A stretch of DNA of 58,659 nt from an uncultured Lachnospiraceae bacterium (GTDB taxonomy: Bacteria; Bacillota; Clostridia; Lachnospirales; Lachnospiraceae). Location of the stretch: the NCBI GenBank assembly GCA_910588875.1, contig CAJURT010000022.1, positions 1 to 58,659 of the forward strand, in the 5' to 3' direction. Of the stretch, positions 38,828 through 48,410 are shown piece by piece (the first letter of the stretch is position 1; each line of letters opens with the position of its first letter). The notes below the pieces were generated by a model, which had not been told where the DNA came from, did no database searches, and saw only the letters and a list, made by a program, of their open reading frames with translations. Both the position numbers and the translations under genes were made by a program.

Positions 38828-40177
38828 ATGAAAACACATAAAACAACCTCTTCCTCCCAGCTGCCCCACCAAAACGGGGGATTCCAGAATTCACTGGGCT
38901 TTGTGCTGGCCTGTGTAGGCTCTGCAGTGGGGATGGGCAATATCTGGCTGTTTCCCTACCGCCTTGGCCAATATGGCGGTGCCGCTTTTTTGATCCCATA
39001 TTTCTTCTTTGTGGCTTTGTTCGGCCTGGTAGGGCTCTCGGCTGAATTTGCCGTCGGCCGGCGGGCAGGGACCGGAACCCTGGGCTCCTATGAATATTGC
39101 TGGAACCGGATCGGCAAAGGGAAGATCGGTTATCTGCTGGGGTGGATCCCTCTGTTAGGTTCCCTGGGCATTGCCATCGGCTATTCCGTGATCCTTGGCT
39201 GGGTGCTGCGCGCCCTGGGAGCCAGCCTCACCGGCTCCCTGTTTTCCGTGGAGCCAGGCTCCTTTTTTGCTGAGATCTCATCGGCTTTCGGCAACATTCC
39301 CTGCCATGGTCTGATCGTACTCCTGGCCTGTGTGCTTTTGATGACCGGGGCTACTAAAGGGATCGAGAAGGTCAACAAAATCCTCATGCCTGCCTTCTTT
39401 GGCCTGTTTGTCATCCTTGCCCTGCGGGTGTTTTTTCTGGAGGGCTCCGGCGAAGGCTACCGCTTCCTGTTCATCCCTAAATGGGAATACCTTTTGCAGG
39501 CAGACACCTGGGTGATGGCCATGGGACAGGCATTCTTCTCCTTATCCATCACGGGTTCCGGAATGATCGTCTACGGTTCCTACTTAAAAAAGGAGGAGGA
39601 TATCCCCAAGGCATCGGTTTACACAGCCTTGTTTGATACCCTGGCCGCCATGCTTGCCGGGTTAGCTATCATGCCTGCCGTGTTCGCCTTCGGCATTGAA
39701 CCCGCCAGCGGGCCGCCCCTGATGTTTATCACCCTGCCCCAGGTCTTTGCCCAAATGCCTCTGGGCAGCCTTTTTGCCGTGTTTTTCTTCATCTCCGTGG
39801 CCTTTGCCGGTATAACCAGCCTTATTAATATGTTCGAGGCAGTGTGCGAATCCTGGCAGACCCGCTTTGGCATGTCCCATTCCCTTATGGCTGCTGTCTG
39901 CGGGGCTGTTGCCTTCGGTATCGGTGTATTTATTGAGGATGGCAACAAGGTGGGAGCCTGGATGGATTTTATCACTATCCTGGTGGTTCCCTTCGGAGCG
40001 CTCCTGGGAGCCTTCTCCATCTACTATATCCTTGGATGGAAGGAAATCGGGCAAGAGTTGTCCACCGGGCGCAGACAACCCCTGGGCACGTGGTTCTGTA
40101 CCCTGGGAAAATACATCTATGTCCCCCTGGCAGTCTTTGTGTTTATCCTGGGGATCGCATATGGAGGGATCGGCTAA
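38828..40177 (+). CDS. Sodium-dependent transporter, SNF/NSS family
   Basis: 449-aa membrane protein of the neurotransmitter:Na+ symporter family, with the TM1 motif GSAVGMGNIWLFPYRLGQYGGAAF that forms Na+ and substrate sites. About 11-12 helices are visible. Bacterial members import amino acids (MhsT, LeuT), and MetP-type ones import methionine and alanine. The neighbouring metNIQ and LysR genes make an amino acid cargo, possibly methionine, reasonable but unproven. Its stop overlaps the converging lipoprotein gene by 4 nt. Confidence 0.9.
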   Translation: MKTHKTTSSSQLPHQNGGFQNSLGFVLACVGSAVGMGNIWLFPYRLGQYGGAAFLIPYFFFVALFGLVGLSAEFAVGRRAGTGTLGSYEYCWNRIGKGKIGYLLGWIPLLGSLGIAIGYSVILGWVLRALGASLTGSLFSVEPGSFFAEISSAFGNIPCHGLIVLLACVLLMTGATKGIEKVNKILMPAFFGLFVILALRVFFLEGSGEGYRFLFIPKWEYLLQADTWVMAMGQAFFSLSITGSGMIVYGSYLKKEEDIPKASVYTALFDTLAAMLAGLAIMPAVFAFGIEPASGPPLMFITLPQVFAQMPLGSLFAVFFFISVAFAGITSLINMFEAVCESWQTRFGMSHSLMAAVCGAVAFGIGVFIEDGNKVGAWMDFITILVVPFGALLGAFSIYYILGWKEIGQELSTGRRQPLGTWFCTLGKYIYVPLAVFVFILGIAYGGIG

Positions 40178-41637
40178 TTGCCGGTCCCCATGGCTTCCTG
40201 GAAGATTGCTGCCAGTTCCTCCTGCCTCCCATATTCAAACCCGATCCTCCCCTCATAGGCAACCGAGTCACAGGAATCTGAGGCCACAAACATCTCAAGA
40301 GTCTCCCCGTCCTCCCGAACCAGCTTAAGGATCCCCTGATAAGGGCAGCCGCTGATTACCTCCGGCCCACGGATGGCATTTCCCATAATCCGGGACAGTT
40401 CTTTCAGTTTCTCCGGCTCCTCCACCTCCTGCACACATGCCTCAAACCGGAGTTTTCCCTCCTCCGATTCCTCCCGCCGCGGAAATTCCAGGGAGGCGCG
40501 CACCAGGGGCACATCAAACCATGTATCCGTAAAATCCCCGTAATCCCGGCCCACACACTCCAAAATCCTTCCTCTTACATACTTCCATGCTTCCGGATAA
40601 TTCCCCAGTTCCATTTCTCCCCTTCCCTCTTCGGTTTCCTCCCAGGACAAAAGATATCCCTCCTGCCCCCTGCTCCCCAAAAGCTGGTACTCCCTGCCGT
40701 CCAGATGGAAGCCGGCCCCTGTGGTGCGGATGGAACTGTCCAGGGTACGCACATAATCCAGGGCATCCCCATACCTGCCAAAAACCTTCTCCTGCCTCCC
40801 GGAGCCCTCTTGCCTTAGCAGCTGCCTCAGCTGCCCGGCAGATTCCTCATCCAGGCCGATACAGCAAGGATATGGTTCCGACCAAAACCCAACCGTATCT
40901 TCATCCTGGTAGAGAAAATCCATGCACGCCTTCCCTTCCTCATGGAATGAAAGCCCCTTATGCTTTTTCATAAACCCAAGCTGTTTTCTCCCCCCTTCAG
41001 AAAATAACGCCAGGAAAGCCGGATCCTTCTCCTCAATATCCAGGAAACAAAGGACATCCAAAGATCCTGCTGACCGACCATCATCAGGAACGATAACCGA
41101 CCATCCGGGCACCTGGTAAAGAACGGTTTCCTCATCATCTTCTTTGTCTTCCTTATGATAGCCGATCTGGCAGACCTCATCCACATCCCCAACCGACAGT
41201 TCGCCAAAATCGCCATACACCGGCGCATCCTCGCGCCGCACTGCCAGATAATATTCCCTGCCCTCCCCGCTGCTTCTCCCTGCCACCTCATAATGGCCAA
41301 GCAGCATCTTTTGCAGTTCCCTCTCTTTTCCCCCCACTGCTGGCCCAAAAGCCTGTCCTTCCAAGGCTCCCTCCACCAGGGCTGCATACTCACCGCAAAA
41401 ATCCAGGGCCTCCCCCTTCACCATATCCCCATCCCGGAACCATGCACCACATCCGCTCTCCTCCTCCCCGCCTGCTGCCTCTGCCACCGCCAGCTTTCCT
41501 GTTTCCCTCTGTTCTGCCCTTTGCACCTTGTCCTTTCCGCTATCCTCCCCCCGGCCCGTCCCCACACATCCGGTTATGCCTGGCAGAACCGATAAAACCG
41601 CAACAGCCAACACTATCCAATCTTTACAATTCCTCAT
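40174..41637 (-). CDS. Uncharacterised lipoprotein, about 487 aa
   Basis: Signal MRNCKDWIVLAVAVLSVLPG with lipobox ITGC (Cys24) and GAGGAGG before the ATG at 41637. The rest is acidic, Glu/Gly-rich, without a domain I recognise. Several short Tyr/Asp segments (YEGRIGFEYGRQ, LDFLYQDEDTVGFW) suggest a beta-rich fold. It lies between the Na+ symporter (convergent) and pepV (same strand, behind a terminator) and has its own transcription unit. No function can be assigned. Confidence 0.75.
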   Translation of the reverse strand: MRNCKDWIVLAVAVLSVLPGITGCVGTGRGEDSGKDKVQRAEQRETGKLAVAEAAGGEEESGCGAWFRDGDMVKGEALDFCGEYAALVEGALEGQAFGPAVGGKERELQKMLLGHYEVAGRSSGEGREYYLAVRREDAPVYGDFGELSVGDVDEVCQIGYHKEDKEDDEETVLYQVPGWSVIVPDDGRSAGSLDVLCFLDIEEKDPAFLALFSEGGRKQLGFMKKHKGLSFHEEGKACMDFLYQDEDTVGFWSEPYPCCIGLDEESAGQLRQLLRQEGSGRQEKVFGRYGDALDYVRTLDSSIRTTGAGFHLDGREYQLLGSRGQEGYLLSWEETEEGRGEMELGNYPEAWKYVRGRILECVGRDYGDFTDTWFDVPLVRASLEFPRREESEEGKLRFEACVQEVEEPEKLKELSRIMGNAIRGPEVISGCPYQGILKLVREDGETLEMFVASDSCDSVAYEGRIGFEYGRQEELAAIFQEAMGTGN

Positions 41638-41654
41638 ACCAATTCCTCCTCTGA

Positions 41655-41709
41655 TGCAAAGAAAACCAGATGGCAGAAAGGCTCCCTGAAAAAGCCCTTC
41701 TGCCATCTG
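41655..41709 (-). terminator. Intrinsic terminator after pepV
   Basis: CAGATGGCAGAARGGC (41667-41682) pairs with 41694-41709 apart from one mismatch, and is followed by GTTTTCTTT on the minus strand. It separates pepV from the lipoprotein gene. Confidence 0.75.
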
Positions 41710-41768
41710 CTTCGTTGTCATCGGTCAACGCTGTACTAGCACTTCACCGTTATTTTCGCAATGCAGTA

Positions 41769-43175
41769 CTAGCTGCATAAATCCACAATCACCTGGGCAA
41801 ACATCTTCGCGCTTGTCACCAATTCCTCCACAACTGCAAATTCATCCGCACCGTGCATCCGGTTATCTGTCTCCGGCATGGAAGCCCCGAAAGCAACCCC
41901 GTTTTTCAGGTTATGCACATAGGTTCCTCCGCCGATGGAAAGACACTTTCCCTCTTTCCCCGTATACTCCTCATACACCCGCAGCAGCGTCTTCACAAAC
42001 AGGGACTCCCCGTCCACCATATGAGGGGGGATCATGGAATCGTTATGCAGGGTCAGCCCCTTTGCCGCCATCTGTTCCTTAACTACTTTCAGCATATTTT
42101 CCTCATTGCCGCAGACGGGCACCCGGCTGTCAAACTGTCCCTCCAGCCCGGAGGCATCTACTGTCAGCATGGAAAAAGCCAGGGTCAAAAGTCCCGACAC
42201 CTCATCCTCCATCGCCACTCCCAGGGACTTTCCGTTCACATCCCCGTGGGGCATCAGCTCCAGGGTCTTCTTCAGGCACTCCGTCTGGGCACATTTTGCC
42301 AAGGGCAGGCGGCACAAAAGATCCAGCAGTCCAGTGATCGCATTATTCCCCTCCTGGGGCTTGGCAGCATGGGCTCCGACCCCTACCGCCGTGATCTCAC
42401 AAACCTCCCCATCCACCGCAAACCGGAACTCAATTCCCGTATCCGCCTGCACCATGGCAGCCGTCTCCTCCAGCAAGGCCGGCTCCAGGCCCTCCACAAC
42501 CGCCTTCGCCTTGCCCGGCACCACATTCACTTTCGTCCCGGCTTCCAGCTTCACCAGCCTTGGCAATGCCTCAGATGCCTCAAAGGCAGCCGTAAAATGC
42601 CCTTCCAGCCGACCCTTCTCCACATTGACAACCGGATACTGGCCATCCGGGGAAAAGGTCATCGGCGCCTCCTGCTCAACGGCATAATAATGCCGGATAT
42701 CCGAACTGCCGCACTCCTCATCCGTCCCCATGATCAGACGCACATTTTTCTTTAAGGGGATCCCCAATTCCTTCACCGCACGCATGGCATACAGGGCCGC
42801 CACTGCCGGCCCCTTGTCATCGGCAGTGCCCCGCCCATAAAGAAGTCCCCCCTTTTGCACCGGGCGGAAGGGCTCTGTCTCCTGCCATCCCTCACCGGCA
42901 GGCACCACATCCAGATGTGCCAGGATGTCTAACTGCCGGGGAAGGGTGCTGTCAAAATCCACGCATCCCACATAACCATCGTAATCCTGCACCTCAAAGC
43001 CATATCCCTCTGCCATATCCAGGGCTGCATCCAGGCATTCTGCCGCCCCCGGCCCAAATGGCATATCCTCCTCCGCCGGCATCCTCTCACTGTTGATCCG
43101 GCAAAGTTCGCAGATATCCTCCACCATCTCCTGGGTATGCTCCGCCATATACGCCTCAATCTTTTCTCTGTACAT
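41769..43175 (-). CDS. pepV: Dipeptidase PepV, M20 metallopeptidase
   Basis: 468-aa cytoplasmic zinc dipeptidase. The metal and catalytic motifs are visible: LAHLDVVP (His/Asp), GRGTADDKGP (bridging Asp) and IMGTDEECGSSD (catalytic Glu pair), with a dimerisation-like domain in the middle. AAGGAGG precedes the ATG. With OppABCDF it would complete peptide import and breakdown. A 104-nt gap without an obvious terminator follows the permease gene upstream. Confidence 0.94.
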   Translation of the reverse strand: MYREKIEAYMAEHTQEMVEDICELCRINSERMPAEEDMPFGPGAAECLDAALDMAEGYGFEVQDYDGYVGCVDFDSTLPRQLDILAHLDVVPAGEGWQETEPFRPVQKGGLLYGRGTADDKGPAVAALYAMRAVKELGIPLKKNVRLIMGTDEECGSSDIRHYYAVEQEAPMTFSPDGQYPVVNVEKGRLEGHFTAAFEASEALPRLVKLEAGTKVNVVPGKAKAVVEGLEPALLEETAAMVQADTGIEFRFAVDGEVCEITAVGVGAHAAKPQEGNNAITGLLDLLCRLPLAKCAQTECLKKTLELMPHGDVNGKSLGVAMEDEVSGLLTLAFSMLTVDASGLEGQFDSRVPVCGNEENMLKVVKEQMAAKGLTLHNDSMIPPHMVDGESLFVKTLLRVYEEYTGKEGKCLSIGGGTYVHNLKNGVAFGASMPETDNRMHGADEFAVVEELVTSAKMFAQVIVDLCS

Positions 43176-43279
43176 CCTTTGACTCCTCCTTATTTATTTT
43201 TTGTGCCCCTTAAGCTTTAAAAGGCTCCGGGAGCACATACTTTTATCGCTGCGGCCGCTGCCCCTGCCCTTCTTTCGGC

Positions 43280-44614
43280 CTATTCATTGCGGATGGCCGC
43301 CAGCGGGCTAAGCTTCATCGCCCTCATAGCCGGGAAAAATCCCGCCACCATCCCTACCAGTACCGCAAACCCCACTGCTGCCAGGGAAAGCAGCCAGGGA
43401 ATCCGGGAGATATCCCCCGCCTGCCCCACCATCATCTCACCGATTGACTGGAAACGGTTCATGGCAAAGGATATGCCGTAGCTAAGCCCGATCCCCACAA
43501 TCCCTCCCAACAGCCCGATGCATCCGGACTCGATCAGGAACATATTCCGGATCGCCCCCATGTCACATCCCAGCACCTTGATAACACCGATCTCCTTGGT
43601 GCGCTCATAGATGGACATCATCATGGTATTGGCAATGCCTATCGCCGCCACAAACAGGGAGATGGCCCCGATGCCTCCTAAGACGGCCTGGATCATCATG
43701 GACTGTTTCTGGGTCTGCTCCATCCACTCCGAACTGCTATAGGCCCGAAAGCCCATCTCCGTCATCTGTTCCTGTACAGCGGACACATGTTCCATGTCAT
43801 CCACATTGACCACACAGGAACTATAAATAAAATAGGGATATGCCTTCCCTTTCTTGTTGGTAGGCTGCCCCGGAATGGGCTTTTTCCGGAAAATCCTCCT
43901 CAGCTGTTCTTTCAGGGGCTCCAGTTCCGCATATACGGAATAGGCATAATTCCCGCCTCTGGTAACCTCCCCTTCCACCACACCCGCAGTGGGAATCAGA
44001 TACTTTTTCGGGGATTTGACGCTGCCGTCCCCCATGGACTGGTAATATTGGTCCATGTCAAAGATCACAAACATGGGCCGCCCCATGAAATCCACATCCG
44101 GCAGTTCCCCGGTCTCCCAGAAACCGCCTCCCCTGCCATTGCTGAACCACTGGATAACCGAATTCCCATAGATCAGCTTCAGTTCCTTTTCCCCCCGCTC
44201 TGGCAGGCTTCCCTCCGCCAGCGGGATCTGCTCCAAAAACTCCCTGGGCGCCCCTGTCAGCGTCGTGTTGGTGGAATATTTCCCCTGTATAAAGATGACT
44301 TCTGTTTCCAGCATGGGATACACGCTGTCCACATGCTCCATCTTCTCCATTTGCCGGATCATCTCATCGGTCAGATAATTTGGCTCTGAACCGTCTTCTG
44401 CCATCCCATAGTAATCCCCCCGCACTTCCACTGCCGTCAGGCTCCCGTAGGACTCAATCAGTTCCTGGTTCAGTTCCCGCAGCCCGATCCCCAATGACAT
44501 CATGACCACAATGGACGCTGTACCGATAATGACGCCAAGCACCGTCAGGGCAGTCCTTAGTTTTCTCCTTCTCAGATTATTCAGGCTCATGGCAAGCAGA
44601 TCTGCAAATCTCAT
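43280..44614 (-). CDS. MacB-like ABC transporter permease (FtsX family)
   Basis: 444-aa permease: a first helix at LRRRKLRTALTVLGVIIGTASIVVMM, a large extracellular MacB_PCD-type domain (about 45-310), then three helices at the C-terminus (FVAAIGIANTMMMSIYERTKEIGVIKVLGC). Its start overlaps the exoprotein gene by 4 nt and the ATPase lies just beyond. The triplet looks like a MacB-type efflux or signalling transporter with a dedicated extracellular partner; cargo unknown. Confidence 0.88.
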   Translation of the reverse strand: MRFADLLAMSLNNLRRRKLRTALTVLGVIIGTASIVVMMSLGIGLRELNQELIESYGSLTAVEVRGDYYGMAEDGSEPNYLTDEMIRQMEKMEHVDSVYPMLETEVIFIQGKYSTNTTLTGAPREFLEQIPLAEGSLPERGEKELKLIYGNSVIQWFSNGRGGGFWETGELPDVDFMGRPMFVIFDMDQYYQSMGDGSVKSPKKYLIPTAGVVEGEVTRGGNYAYSVYAELEPLKEQLRRIFRKKPIPGQPTNKKGKAYPYFIYSSCVVNVDDMEHVSAVQEQMTEMGFRAYSSSEWMEQTQKQSMMIQAVLGGIGAISLFVAAIGIANTMMMSIYERTKEIGVIKVLGCDMGAIRNMFLIESGCIGLLGGIVGIGLSYGISFAMNRFQSIGEMMVGQAGDISRIPWLLSLAAVGFAVLVGMVAGFFPAMRAMKLSPLAAIRNE

Positions 44615-46470
44615 TCTTCTTCATCCTCATCCGCATCCAGTTCCGCTTTTGCCTTGCGGTGTTTCACCAGCATCACCACAATCACGCTTGTTAACACCAC
44701 GATCACTGCCAGCGCCGCGGGCAAAAGGTTTTGCTGATGCTTCTCTAGGAAGCCGGAGAGAAAGCCTGCCTTCTCCTCTGGCATCTCATCCTCCGGGTTC
44801 CAAACCTCCATGTCCTCCATCCCCGACATGTCCTCTGCCACAAACAGCATCAGTTCCTTCTCCTCCGTGAAAACGTCCCCGTTCTCGTCCTCATAGGAGA
44901 TCGTCACCTTTACCTTGCCGTCATCCTCTGTCGGAGCCACACCCATGACCATGCAGTCCACATTCCCCGTCTCTCCCGGCTTAATATTGCCCACATATGA
45001 TTCCACTGCCTGCACCGAATCCGCCTCAAAGGATGCCGTCACATTATAAAGCATGATCTTGCCTGTGTTGTTGATCCCAAACATCACGTTCGATTCGCTC
45101 CCCACCGTGATCGAGTCCGGCATCACCTCAAAGGTTCCCGTGCTGAGCCGGGCAACCTGGTGCACCGGAACCTCCACCACCAAATCCTCCTTGGCATTCT
45201 TATACTCGGGGCTGTCAAACGTAGTTTTCACCGTCAGCGCATAGGAACGCTGATCCACCCCCGGGCGCGATTTCAGCCGGTAGCGCAGTTCCGACGTCCC
45301 GCCCGGCGGCAATGAGTTGAGCGCCACTGATGAGGAGCCCGATTCCGTGGTAAACACCACACTGTCCGACACCTTTTCCGATTCTATGGAAAACAAAAGG
45401 TTTGAGGCCGTAATGCTGGTGGAGGCATTCTTGATCTTTATCACCAAATCAAACGAATCCCCGGCAATGATAGTCTCCGGGTCAGTCGTAAACGAATCGA
45501 CGATGATCCTCGCCCGCGTGCGGTCATTCTCATTGAACTCACCGCGCTCATCCTCCTTATCCTTATTATGGATCCTCACATAAAAAGAGGTCTCAAAGGT
45601 CTTTAACTCCTCCCCGGTAGAACTGTCCGAATAAAAGATCTTCATGGCTATGGGATAATACCCGCTATAGGCATCCTCCCGTATGGCAAAGCTATAATTT
45701 AGCGGCACCGTCTCGTCCACGGCAATCTTCTCGAACATCCGGTCATAATTGACATCATTGATTTCAAAGGGGAACTTCTCCGTATCCGCATCAAGGGTAA
45801 TGCTTGCCTTGACATTGTAGACATTGGCCGGGCTGTTGTTGCGCAGGTTTATGGCAAAGTTCATCACATTGGGATATGTCCCGTCCGGCGTGCTCTGCCC
45901 TTCGCCCAGGACAAAATCATAAGTCTTATTGGCATCGTCGTCTTCCTCATCCCCGCTTCCGGAAGAACGGGATATCCATACCCGGACATCCTCATAGGCG
46001 CACTGCCCCCACTCACCGTAGTCATCCTTCACCCCGATCTCAATCGGAACCGTATAATACCCATCCTGCAGATCCCGCCTGACCCGCCCGGATATGGAGA
46101 CCGCCTTATCCTCCCCCGACTTGATCTTGCCCACTGTCTTCCAGCTCTCAAAAGTAGAATCCGTCACTTCAAAGGGGAAGGTATGCCCGTACTTTAAGTC
46201 GTCCTCATCCTCGTCCCCGATATCCACACCGTCATCGCTGAAACGAACCGCAAATTCCGCATCCTCCCCCGACTTGTTCTTCAGCCGGAAGGAAATCGTC
46301 ATCTGCTTGCCGGTTTTCCCTGTGGGCACCTTCGTCGTCGTGATCCATTCATTGTAGGCATAAGCCTGCAAAATCCCCGTTACCGGCACCGCCCCGAGCC
46401 CCATCAGGGCTGCAAGGCACAATGTCAGCCAGCGTCTCCCAAAATCAGTTCTGTTCTGTCCCATCCTCAT
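44611..46470 (-). CDS. Exported COG1361-type S-layer-like protein with C-terminal anchor
   Basis: 619-aa secreted protein. An N-terminal signal (about 1-38) is followed by several Ig/CARDB-like beta domains. They recur as VKASITLDADTEKF / LVIKIKNASTSITASNLL / VMFGINNTGKIMLYNV, typical of COG1361. Residues about 585-610 form one transmembrane helix (LLPAALAVIVVLTSVIVVMLV) with an acidic cytoplasmic tail. Genes flanking it encode a MacB-like ATPase and permease, so it likely works as the extracellular partner. An ATPase overlap of 26 nt supports co-translation. Confidence 0.75.
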   Translation of the reverse strand: MRMGQNRTDFGRRWLTLCLAALMGLGAVPVTGILQAYAYNEWITTTKVPTGKTGKQMTISFRLKNKSGEDAEFAVRFSDDGVDIGDEDEDDLKYGHTFPFEVTDSTFESWKTVGKIKSGEDKAVSISGRVRRDLQDGYYTVPIEIGVKDDYGEWGQCAYEDVRVWISRSSGSGDEEDDDANKTYDFVLGEGQSTPDGTYPNVMNFAINLRNNSPANVYNVKASITLDADTEKFPFEINDVNYDRMFEKIAVDETVPLNYSFAIREDAYSGYYPIAMKIFYSDSSTGEELKTFETSFYVRIHNKDKEDERGEFNENDRTRARIIVDSFTTDPETIIAGDSFDLVIKIKNASTSITASNLLFSIESEKVSDSVVFTTESGSSSVALNSLPPGGTSELRYRLKSRPGVDQRSYALTVKTTFDSPEYKNAKEDLVVEVPVHQVARLSTGTFEVMPDSITVGSESNVMFGINNTGKIMLYNVTASFEADSVQAVESYVGNIKPGETGNVDCMVMGVAPTEDDGKVKVTISYEDENGDVFTEEKELMLFVAEDMSGMEDMEVWNPEDEMPEEKAGFLSGFLEKHQQNLLPAALAVIVVLTSVIVVMLVKHRKAKAELDADEDEEE

Positions 46471-47191
46471 GGTGCTGCTCCTCTATCTTTAAAATCTTCC
46501 CGTCTACAATGTGGAACTGCCTGTCCGCATAGGTGGCCAGATGGTTATCATGGGTAACCATCACCAGTGTCTGGTCCTGCTCCCGCACGATCCGGCGCAT
46601 CAGCGCAAGCACCTCCATGGTCGTCTTTGAATCCAGGTTCCCCGTAGGCTCATCAGCAAAAATAATCTTCGGCTTCACCACCAGCGCCCGGGCTATCCCC
46701 ACCCTCTGCTGCTGCCCCCCGGACATCTCGTTGGCCATATGCTTCATCTGCTTCTCCAGGCCCACCAGCTTTAAATACTTCTTCGCCTTCTCATTGCGGA
46801 TTTTTTTCGGTATTCCCCGAAAAGACAACGGCAGCGCCACATTCTCAATCGCATTCAACGTCTGCAGCAAATTATACGACTGAAAGATAAACCCCACATT
46901 CTCCCGCCGGAAGCCTACCAGCTGGTTCTCATTCATCTTCTCCATATGCTTTCCGGCAATGACAATCTCGCCCTTTGACGGCTTCTCCAGGCCTGCCAGC
47001 ATATTAAGGAGGGTGGATTTCCCCGAACCGGACGGCCCTACGATCGCGCAGAACTCGCCCTTATACATAGTGAAATCCACACCGTTCAGTGCATAGACTT
47101 TATTTTTGCCCACTTTATAAATTTTATATAAATTCCTCACCCGGATGATCGGGATCCGCCCCTCTGCCAGGTTCCCATTCTCAAGCTGCAT
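46445..47191 (-). CDS. MacB/LolD-type ABC transporter ATPase
   Basis: 248-aa ATPase with Walker A GPSGSGKST, signature MSGGQQQRVGIARAL and Walker B IIFADEPTGNLDSKT, all exact for the MacB/LolD/FtsE class. It is first in the three-gene operon. A weak promoter with TATAAT at 47224-47229 lies about 33 nt upstream of its start; the -35 is poor. Confidence 0.93.
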   Translation of the reverse strand: MQLENGNLAEGRIPIIRVRNLYKIYKVGKNKVYALNGVDFTMYKGEFCAIVGPSGSGKSTLLNMLAGLEKPSKGEIVIAGKHMEKMNENQLVGFRRENVGFIFQSYNLLQTLNAIENVALPLSFRGIPKKIRNEKAKKYLKLVGLEKQMKHMANEMSGGQQQRVGIARALVVKPKIIFADEPTGNLDSKTTMEVLALMRRIVREQDQTLVMVTHDNHLATYADRQFHIVDGKILKIEEQHHEDGTEQN

Positions 47192-47413
47192 ACTACCTCC
47201 AGGTTTTACTTTCTCACCTGTCCATTATACACTATTTTACTGCCGGATAAAGTTCTATTTTCTTAAATATTCATTACGGGCAAGATTTAAAAGAGCCGCG
47301 GCAGAGGGCGGGGCAGTCCGGCGGGGACAAGACAGGGAGGGCATACCCCCTTTCCCGAAGCGTCCCTTTTGCCACATCCGTCCCCAAAAACATGATTTTT
47401 AATAAAAAACCAC

Positions 47414-47442
47414 TGGAAATTTCTCTAAAAATCCGCTATAAT
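47414..47442 (+). promoter_or_regulatory. Promoter of pyrBI
   Basis: TGGAAA (47414-47419), 17-nt spacer, TATAAT (47437-47442) on the plus strand, about 45 nt before the pyrB ATG. The leader is too short for a PyrR attenuator and none is seen. The rest of the 47192-47413 gap is GC-rich with no clear feature. Confidence 0.65.
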
Positions 47443-47486
47443 AGCCCTCGAACATCATAACAAATGCACCCAAAAGGAGATTCGCT

Positions 47487-48410
47487 ATGAGACACATGTT
47501 AAACCCGTTGGATTTTTCTGTGGAAGAAATCGACCGGCTGCTGTCCCTTGCATCGGATATCGAACACAATCTTCCCAAGTATGCCCATGTATGTGACGGC
47601 AAAAAATTAGCGACATTATTTTATGAACCAAGTACCCGTACCCGGCTAAGCTTTGAATCGGCGATGTTAAGCTTAGGTGGCAGTGTACTTGGTTTTTCTT
47701 CGGCCAACTCCAGTTCTGCCGCCAAGGGGGAGAGCGTTTCGGATACCATCCGCACCATCTCCTGCTATGCGGATATCGCTGCCATGCGCCACCCCAAGGA
47801 GGGCTCTGCTTTAGTGGCATCGCAGATGTCCTCCATCCCGGTGATCAATGCCGGTGACGGCGGCCATCAGCACCCTACCCAGACCCTGACCGACTTAATG
47901 ACCATACGCTCCCTGGCCGGGCGCCTGGGCAATATGACCATCGGCCTGTGCGGGGACTTAAAATTCGGGCGCACCGTGCACTCCCTTATCAATGCCATGG
48001 TCCGTTACCCGGATATCCGTTTTGTGCTGATTGCCCCCGACGAACTGCGGGTTCCCAGCTACATACGGGAAGACGTGCTGAAAGCCAACCATATCCGATT
48101 CAAGGAAGTGAACAACTTAGATGATGCCATGCCGGAACTGGACATCCTGTACATGACCCGCGTACAGAGGGAACGCTTCTTCAATGAGGAGGACTATATC
48201 CGCCTCAAGGACTGCTATATCCTGGACAAGAAAAAAATGAAGCTTGCCAAGGAAAATATGTACGTGCTGCATCCCCTCCCCCGGGTCAACGAGATCTCCA
48301 CGGAGGTGGACAGCGACCCCAGGGCGGCCTACTTTAAGCAGGTGCAGTACGGCGTCTATGTGCGGATGGCACTGATTATGACATTACTGGAGGTGGAAAA
48401 GCCATGTTGA
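47487..48410 (+). CDS. pyrB: Aspartate carbamoyltransferase catalytic subunit
   Basis: 307-aa catalytic chain that makes carbamoyl-aspartate in pyrimidine synthesis. It has the carbamoyl-phosphate motif FYEPSTRTRLSFE and the aspartate-site DGGHQHPTQTLTDL and HPLPRVNEIS. AAAAGGAG precedes the ATG. It is followed by pyrI with a 7-nt overlap, so the enzyme should be of the class B, catalytic plus regulatory chain type. Confidence 0.98.
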   Translation: MRHMLNPLDFSVEEIDRLLSLASDIEHNLPKYAHVCDGKKLATLFYEPSTRTRLSFESAMLSLGGSVLGFSSANSSSAAKGESVSDTIRTISCYADIAAMRHPKEGSALVASQMSSIPVINAGDGGHQHPTQTLTDLMTIRSLAGRLGNMTIGLCGDLKFGRTVHSLINAMVRYPDIRFVLIAPDELRVPSYIREDVLKANHIRFKEVNNLDDAMPELDILYMTRVQRERFFNEEDYIRLKDCYILDKKKMKLAKENMYVLHPLPRVNEISTEVDSDPRAAYFKQVQYGVYVRMALIMTLLEVEKPC

